From Treponema sp. (GTDB lineage: Bacteria; Spirochaetota; Spirochaetia; Treponematales; Breznakiellaceae), in the NCBI GenBank assembly GCA_031265435.1, contig JAISCR010000085.1, positions 1-36,702 on the forward strand: DNA of 36,702 nt, given 5' to 3'. The notes under the pieces were generated by a model. It saw only the letters and a program-made list of their open reading frames with translations. It was not told where the DNA came from and ran no database searches. This document shows, piece after piece, positions 32,288 through 36,702 of the stretch (position 1 is its first letter; each line of letters opens with the position of its first letter). A program made the translations under genes and the position numbers.

Positions 32288-32317
32288 GTGAATGTTGTTA
32301 ACAGTGAATGTTGTTAA
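32287..32317 (-). repeat. Tandem 15-bp direct repeat abutting the -35
   Basis: TTAACAACATTCACT occurs twice with a 16-bp period (32317-32303 and 32301-32287); the proximal copy touches the TTGACA. This is a likely activator or dual regulator site. Confidence 0.65.
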
Positions 32318-32332
32318 TTTTTTTAAAAAATT

Positions 32333-34687
32333 TCATCTCCCAAGCACCTCAACCCTTTGGCTGATCTTGCCGCCGGCTTCCTGAGTCTGGTGCAGCATAC
32401 CCCAGTATTTTCCGTTGGAGAAGAAACAGTGGAAATCATCCTGGTTTATGCGGGGCTCAAAACTTTCCCTGTCCGTTGCGGCGTCATAGGAGGCGCCCGA
32501 CAGGGCCGGAATCAGGCCCCAGCTTGCCAGGGAACGGGCGTAGTGGAAACCGCATTCCACCTCGTCCCAGGGATTGCGGCGGAATCCATCCTGACGTTCC
32601 CGGACGGTTTTGACAATAGTCAAGGCTTCATCAATGAGCCCTTCATATATAAGGAAGCTTGCCACCTGATATTCCACGCCCGTCCAGACCTCGTCGGCAT
32701 ACACAAAGGGCAGTTTGGGCTTGCCGCCATTGGGCCAGGAGGCCAGCACCAGACCCGCTTCGTCATCCGCCACATAGAGCCGCTGAAGACAGACGTCCCG
32801 TTCGGCGCCGTTCTTGAAGTTATATTTGAAAATTGAGGCGGCAGCCTTTTTCAGATGCTCTTCGGGCAGAAGGGCCCCAAGGCCGCTTATGTATGCCAGT
32901 GTCTGGCCCAGCAGCTGATCCGAAAGGCAGCCTTTCCCAAACTGATAGGGATGCTCGTCGATATGCTCCGCGGGCTGGATAAAGTATTCGCCGTTCCAGG
33001 TTTTTTCGTCAAGCTTTGCCGCCGAAATTTCCCGGCGTTCACGGTACTGGGACGCAAGGCTTGCCTCCCCCATGGCCGCGGCCATTTTTTCCATGGCGGC
33101 AAGAGAGGCCAGGTACATGATGCCGGTCAGCGGATTCACCCCGAAAAATTCAATGTCGTAGGTATTGTGCTGGCGGCCTTCCAGAAGTTCATCCCCGTCC
33201 CTGTCCCATTCAATGCGGACATAATCAAAAGCTTTTTTGATCCTGGACCAAAGTTGTTTAAGGAAGGCGTCATCCCCCGTAAGAGACCATTCCCTGCATA
33301 CCCGGACTATAGTTCCAAGCTGACCATCCGCGGCCGCCAGCATGTCCCATTCGGATCGCCCGAATATACGGTCGGTACGGAAATTCATCTTTCCCGTATC
33401 ATCCGTTTCCCGGATAAACTCATTATAGCGGGCGGACTTTTCCAGTTCCGGAAAGAGGAAAGCCACAGTCTGGGCATAGTTCCATACATGGGTACAGGTT
33501 CCCTTGCAGCTTCCCTCGTGTTCATGACTCCCCTCCCAGGCCAGAAACGATCCGTCCTCAATACGGAAACAGGTAGTCGAACGGAGCGCCGTTATGTTGG
33601 ACATGGCCGCGTCGATCACCGGTTCGGGCAGGGTGGAACCGTAGACTGCCCGGCTGAATTCTCCGGAAAGCGATTCCAGTCTTTTCAAATTTGAAAGAAG
33701 ATAGAGACCCGCATCCCACGCATCGGAAAATTTCACCGCATAGTAGTTTTTTATCCTGGGTTCCGCCTCATCGTTTTGGTAAGGAGGCCAGCCTTTGACC
33801 CGGTTAGGCACATACCATGAAATGATGAATTCAAAATCAGCCTCGGCGCCGGGCCCTATTTCCTTGTGAACCGCCAGACTTCCGACAACCGCCCCCGGAG
33901 GAGCAACCTTGTTTTCCTGAATACCCTGTTCGCCGTCATGCAGGCGGCCGTTATTCCGGAAATCATCCCAAAAATCGTAGATTCCGTCCCACCAGCCTGT
34001 CTTCCGCCATTCCTGTTTTACCGAAACATCAGCTTCGCCGGTAATGATCGCATTGTTGGCGTAATTCAGAGCCGTCCCGGGAACTCCGCCGTCCATAAAA
34101 ACACCGCATATCCCGCCTTCCTTCCGGAACGTATTGAAGCAGCCCTGCGGCGCCTTGTAGTTTTCAAAACAATCAAAACCCGTAAACCCGTTGATATTCG
34201 GCATGGTTGCCGCCAGCGTAACCTTTGCGGATTTTCCCGAAGGATTCTTTACCCGGTAACGGAAGACCGCGGCGGGAATCCCCGAATCATCCGCATTGAG
34301 AGGAATAAAAGGAGTAAAAGCGGTCAAAGACACTTCCAGGGGAAAAGTCCCGTCTTCAAAACAAAGTTCCGCCAGAGGATATGCAACCGAAAGACTGCTC
34401 CTGCTGAAATGGGGAAGACCCGTAACCCGGTTCGGATGATAACCCCTGGCCTGGTTAAAATCGGGCTGCATCCGCGATTCGAGAACCCTGGCGTCAACTC
34501 CGGCTTCTGTTTCGCAGCGGATTGCGAAAAAACTGAATGGCAGCTTGCAGCCCTTGCCGGGATGGTTAAAAATTTCAAAATCCCGCAGATCCCCGCGGGA
34601 ACCCAGAGAAATGGTTCCGGTTCCTATTCCTCCCAGAGGGAAGGCCGCGAAAACATGATCATTGGAATAAACACGGGGCCGGATCAT
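32333..34687 (-). CDS. GH116-family beta-glycosidase (GBA2-like)
   Basis: A 784-residue glycoside hydrolase of family GH116 (non-lysosomal glucosylceramidase type; bacterial members cleave beta-glucosides or beta-xylosides). The N-terminal GBA2_N-like beta domain starts FAAFPLGGIGTGTISLGSRG. The catalytic alpha-barrel has EGRQHNTYDIEFFGVNPLTG near residue 505, holding the probable Glu nucleophile in YDIE, and YADEVWTGVEYQVASF near 660, holding the probable Asp acid/base. There is no signal peptide, so it is probably cytoplasmic and acts on imported sugars. It is monocistronic with its own operator-like palindrome. Confidence 0.85.
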   Translation of the reverse strand: MIRPRVYSNDHVFAAFPLGGIGTGTISLGSRGDLRDFEIFNHPGKGCKLPFSFFAIRCETEAGVDARVLESRMQPDFNQARGYHPNRVTGLPHFSRSSLSVAYPLAELCFEDGTFPLEVSLTAFTPFIPLNADDSGIPAAVFRYRVKNPSGKSAKVTLAATMPNINGFTGFDCFENYKAPQGCFNTFRKEGGICGVFMDGGVPGTALNYANNAIITGEADVSVKQEWRKTGWWDGIYDFWDDFRNNGRLHDGEQGIQENKVAPPGAVVGSLAVHKEIGPGAEADFEFIISWYVPNRVKGWPPYQNDEAEPRIKNYYAVKFSDAWDAGLYLLSNLKRLESLSGEFSRAVYGSTLPEPVIDAAMSNITALRSTTCFRIEDGSFLAWEGSHEHEGSCKGTCTHVWNYAQTVAFLFPELEKSARYNEFIRETDDTGKMNFRTDRIFGRSEWDMLAAADGQLGTIVRVCREWSLTGDDAFLKQLWSRIKKAFDYVRIEWDRDGDELLEGRQHNTYDIEFFGVNPLTGIMYLASLAAMEKMAAAMGEASLASQYRERREISAAKLDEKTWNGEYFIQPAEHIDEHPYQFGKGCLSDQLLGQTLAYISGLGALLPEEHLKKAAASIFKYNFKNGAERDVCLQRLYVADDEAGLVLASWPNGGKPKLPFVYADEVWTGVEYQVASFLIYEGLIDEALTIVKTVRERQDGFRRNPWDEVECGFHYARSLASWGLIPALSGASYDAATDRESFEPRINQDDFHCFFSNGKYWGMLHQTQEAGGKISQRVEVLGR

Positions 34688-34714
34688 TATTACACCTCTC
34701 TACTGTCTGAAATA

Positions 34715-34730
34715 CCGTGCACATGCACGG
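34715..34730 (-). promoter_or_regulatory. Operator-like palindrome upstream of the GH116 gene
   Basis: CCGTGCA-CA-TGCACGG, a 7-bp inverted repeat, lies directly after a possible -10 (TATAAA, 34736-34731 on the minus strand), i.e. over the expected +1. Its size and position suit a LacI-type repressor. No clear -35 is seen. Confidence 0.45.
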
Positions 34731-34913
34731 TTTATAGTACTTTTCCTTTTGCCTCCTGCGGCGCCTTTTTTACGCAATGGCGGACAAATGAATACGATAC
34801 GCTTATAACCGGCGCCGGCTATATACGCGGCGCTATCGTAGTAGGTAGTCAATATTGAGAAAGTGAATAAAATAAGATATTATTCATAGCCATAGACTAT
34901 ACCGGGAGGGGAA

Positions 34914-35630
34914 CTATGGCGGAGAAAAAATATCGGGTAACACTGACCGAAGCGGAGCGATACGACCGATGGTTTCACCGGTATCAATGACATAATGGCT
35001 GTAGGCGTTCAGTACCAGGGTCTCCCGGTACGTCGTTGCCCGGACAGCCGAAAGGTCATAAAGGTGGATATGCCCGTGGATCAGGTATTTAGGTTTGAAC
35101 ACCTTCATGAACCACAGAAACGCCTTAAACCCCCGGTGGCAGGGGTCGTTTTTGTCGTGAATTCCCAAAGGCGAAGCGTGGGTCAGGAGTATGTCCAGGA
35201 AGCGCCCCCGGAAAATCCGGTTTATCAGCAGGACGGGAACAAGTTTGAGGATTGCCCACATCATCTGAGAATTGGTGTATTGATTTTCCCCCCGGTTGTA
35301 TTTCATAGAGCCTTCCAGCCCGGCCACGATAAGCCCTCCTTCCCGGCGTACCTTAAAGCCTACATGAACGGCCCCTGAACTGTGATACGGCTCGATTGCT
35401 TCGCTCCACCCGGTGAGATCCGTACTGTTGCCGTAATAATGGTATTCTTCCAGATTGTGGTTGCCGAAAACAAACAAGAGCGGTTTATTTAGGGACGAAA
35501 CAATGAATTCCAGATAATCCATAGGCAAATCCCCGGCGCTCAGAACAAGGTCAACATCGGCAAACCGGTCTTTGATAGCGGAAGAATAAACCACGGGATC
35601 TATTTGGTCTGATATACAGAGAATTTTCAT
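34914..35630 (-). CDS. Calcineurin-like metallophosphoesterase with IS-derived C-terminus
   Basis: A 238-residue metallophosphoesterase. Metal motifs: D8 (CISDQID, in place of the usual DxH), LSAGDLP near residue 31, FGNHN near 55, LLTHASPLG near 150 and HGHIH near 186. The last ~22 residues after NAYSHYVIDT are encoded antisense to an IS630 transposase start (34916-34990), so the original end seems lost and a new stop (TAG at 34916-34914) used. The core is complete and could still function. Substrate unknown. Confidence 0.75.
   Translation of the reverse strand: MKILCISDQIDPVVYSSAIKDRFADVDLVLSAGDLPMDYLEFIVSSLNKPLLFVFGNHNLEEYHYYGNSTDLTGWSEAIEPYHSSGAVHVGFKVRREGGLIVAGLEGSMKYNRGENQYTNSQMMWAILKLVPVLLINRIFRGRFLDILLTHASPLGIHDKNDPCHRGFKAFLWFMKVFKPKYLIHGHIHLYDLSAVRATTYRETLVLNAYSHYVIDTGETIGRIAPLRSVLPDIFSPP
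34916..34990 (+). mobile_element. IS630-family transposase N-terminal remnant
   Basis: A 24-codon ORF begins MAEKKYRVTLTEAER, the typical start of IS630-type transposases, after AGGGG. The match fades within ~15 codons and it stops at TGA 34988-34990; nothing else of the transposase follows. It overlaps the C-terminus of the phosphoesterase gene on the other strand. Upstream sequence to ~34858 may be the element's left end. Confidence 0.6.
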
Positions 35631-35819
35631 TGCAACATCTTTTGCTATAGTAGCCCGGTTTTTGCGTTTCTGTCAAATTCTCGCTTCGAGAATTTTAGAT
35701 TAATTATGAGGCGGCGCGTCCTCTTTCAAAAAAATCAAAAAAAACTTAAGATTGTTACGGAAATGTCGATAAAAGAGGGTACGTCTGAGGGCGTGCCGGG
35801 TCGAATCGGGGGGAGTAAT

Positions 35820-36266
35820 TTGGCATATACAAACGCATTATCCGCATACCGGGAAACAAGAATCAAAACCGCGAGTCAGGGCCAGCTCATTATCATGCTT
35901 TACGATGAGGCGGTGAAGCAGCTTGACCGGGGGCTTGATCTTTTGCAGACGAATGTATCGGGGAAAAAAGATCCCGGGAAAATCGAAACAGTCGGAAAGG
36001 TTGTTGTAAAAACCCAGGAAATTATTACCGAACTGATGGTTTCTTTGGATTTTGAACAGGGAGGGGATATCTCGAAGAACCTTTTTTCCCTCTATACGTG
36101 GTTTAACAAGGAACTTTTGGAAGCGAACATTACCCAGGATATGAAGCGTATCCTAACCGTCCGCAACATGTTCAACGAATTGCGGAGCGCCTGGGCTGAA
36201 ATCGTGGCTAAAACATCTGCCGGGGATATGGGGCAGCCTCCCGCCGGCATCAATATTGCCGGTTAG
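35820..36266 (+). CDS. fliS: Flagellar chaperone FliS
   Basis: A 148-residue cytoplasmic chaperone that binds flagellin C-termini and prevents premature assembly. The TTG start at 35820 is preferred because GGGGGGAG lies just upstream and the protein then begins LAYTNALSAYRETRIKTASQ, the canonical FliS start; in-frame ATGs at 35706 and 35763 would add 19-38 unconserved residues. GQLIIMLYDEAVKQLDRGLD is the flagellin-binding helix. Followed 8 bp later by a FlgN-like gene. Confidence 0.88.
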   Translation: MAYTNALSAYRETRIKTASQGQLIIMLYDEAVKQLDRGLDLLQTNVSGKKDPGKIETVGKVVVKTQEIITELMVSLDFEQGGDISKNLFSLYTWFNKELLEANITQDMKRILTVRNMFNELRSAWAEIVAKTSAGDMGQPPAGINIAG

Positions 36267-36274
36267 GGGCGGGA

Positions 36275-36702
36275 ATGGCGGTATCTGCCGAAATACGCGC
36301 TGATGGTTCCCCGGAAGAGGCCGCCCGGCGGGTCATGATTCTAAAGCGGTTCCGGGAACTCCTGCAAGCCCAGCGGGACCGGTTTCGGGACTATCTGGCG
36401 GTTCTGGATAAGCAGAAAGACGTTATCGAACAGGGGAACGCCGGCAGCCTTCTTGCCCATATTGAACTGGAAGAGCAGATCGTGGCGGACATCTTCGCCA
36501 TTCAGAAGGTCATGGATCCCCTGGAAGCCATGTACCGGATCGCCTGCCCCGAAAACGCCGCGCCGGTTTCCGAAGTCAAAAGCCTGAAGGATGCCCTGAT
36601 GGGCTTGAAAACGGAAGCCGTAACCCGGACCGAGCGCAACAAGGCGCTCCTGGCCGGCAAGATGGACTCCATTCGTACGGAAATCAAAACCTTGAAGAAA
36701 AA
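36275..36702 (+). CDS. FlgN-like flagellar protein, cut by the window end
   Basis: An open frame from ATG at 36275 (after GGGGCGGGA) runs past the window, with 142 codons seen. The sequence is charged and helical (RRVMILKRFRELLQAQRDRF, then ELEEQIVADIFAIQKVMDPL), as expected for a FlgN-type hook-protein chaperone. Position behind fliS supports a flagellar role. The family assignment is by layout; the end is not visible. Confidence 0.6.
   Translation, partial: MAVSAEIRADGSPEEAARRVMILKRFRELLQAQRDRFRDYLAVLDKQKDVIEQGNAGSLLAHIELEEQIVADIFAIQKVMDPLEAMYRIACPENAAPVSEVKSLKDALMGLKTEAVTRTERNKALLAGKMDSIRTEIKTLKK

Noticed and set aside
33866..34858. 330-codon ORF on the plus strand
   Set aside because: It is antisense to the GH116 gene, has no ribosome site or family motifs, and reflects codon bias of the real gene.

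Overview
The window looks like a chromosomal segment of a spirochaete, most likely a Treponema of the termite-gut type. This rests on flagellar fliS with a FlgN-like neighbour, lipoprotein-type ABC binding proteins, a DUF3782-like protein relic, about 50% GC, and nitrogenase-like genes next to a type I-E CRISPR system. The species assignment is inference.

Layout. 1-790: relic sequences, a 19-nt poly-C run and a long upstream region. 789-5213: a carbohydrate-type ABC importer operon (binding lipoprotein and two permeases, no ATPase) ending in a URO-D-fold protein. 5259-9861: a group-2 sigma-70 factor, a GIY-YIG-like protein, a Sua5/YrdC-family protein, a cardiolipin synthase-like PLD enzyme and a degenerate SDR-like protein. 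9922-9994: tRNA-Arg(CCU), followed by tandem hairpins. 10091-19919: a type I-E CRISPR-Cas locus (cas3-cse1-cse2-cas6e-cas7e-cas5e-[cas1 remnant]-cas2) and a 33-repeat array in perfect 61-bp register. 20012-21170: flavodoxin and DUF3793. 21350-32317: a sulfur/nitrogenase-like island. 32333-34687: a GH116 glycosidase. 34914-36702: a phosphoesterase whose C-terminus runs into an IS630 remnant, then fliS and a FlgN-like gene cut by the window edge.

The most interesting system is the island at 21.3-32.3 kb. It holds two nitrogenase component-1-like pairs on convergent strands: cysK-K1-D1 on +, and SBP-ATPase-permease-D2-K2-NifX-like-flavoprotein on -. There is no NifH-type reductase in the window. 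The minus-strand operon has a good sigma-70 promoter with a tandem 15-bp repeat abutting it. Its leader contains a tiny Shine-Dalgarno-preceded ORF, MLNRTCCC, with three consecutive Cys codons, plus complementary segments that could sequester the start region of the first gene. Together with cysK and an SsuABC/TauABC-type importer, this points to a cysteine-responsive organosulfur-scavenging nitrogenase-like enzyme (compare methylthio-alkane reductase) rather than N2 fixation. The substrate is unknown.

The second notable system is CRISPR self-regulation. Just upstream of cas3, on the opposite strand, is a solitary one-spacer mini-array with two degenerate repeats that keep the Cas6 stem by compensatory changes. 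The first 10 nt of its spacer match, 8 of 10, a site between the -35 and -10 of the cas3 promoter. This resembles CreR-type crRNA-guided autorepression. The cas1 gene is deleted down to its last ~40 codons, so the locus alone should be unable to acquire spacers.
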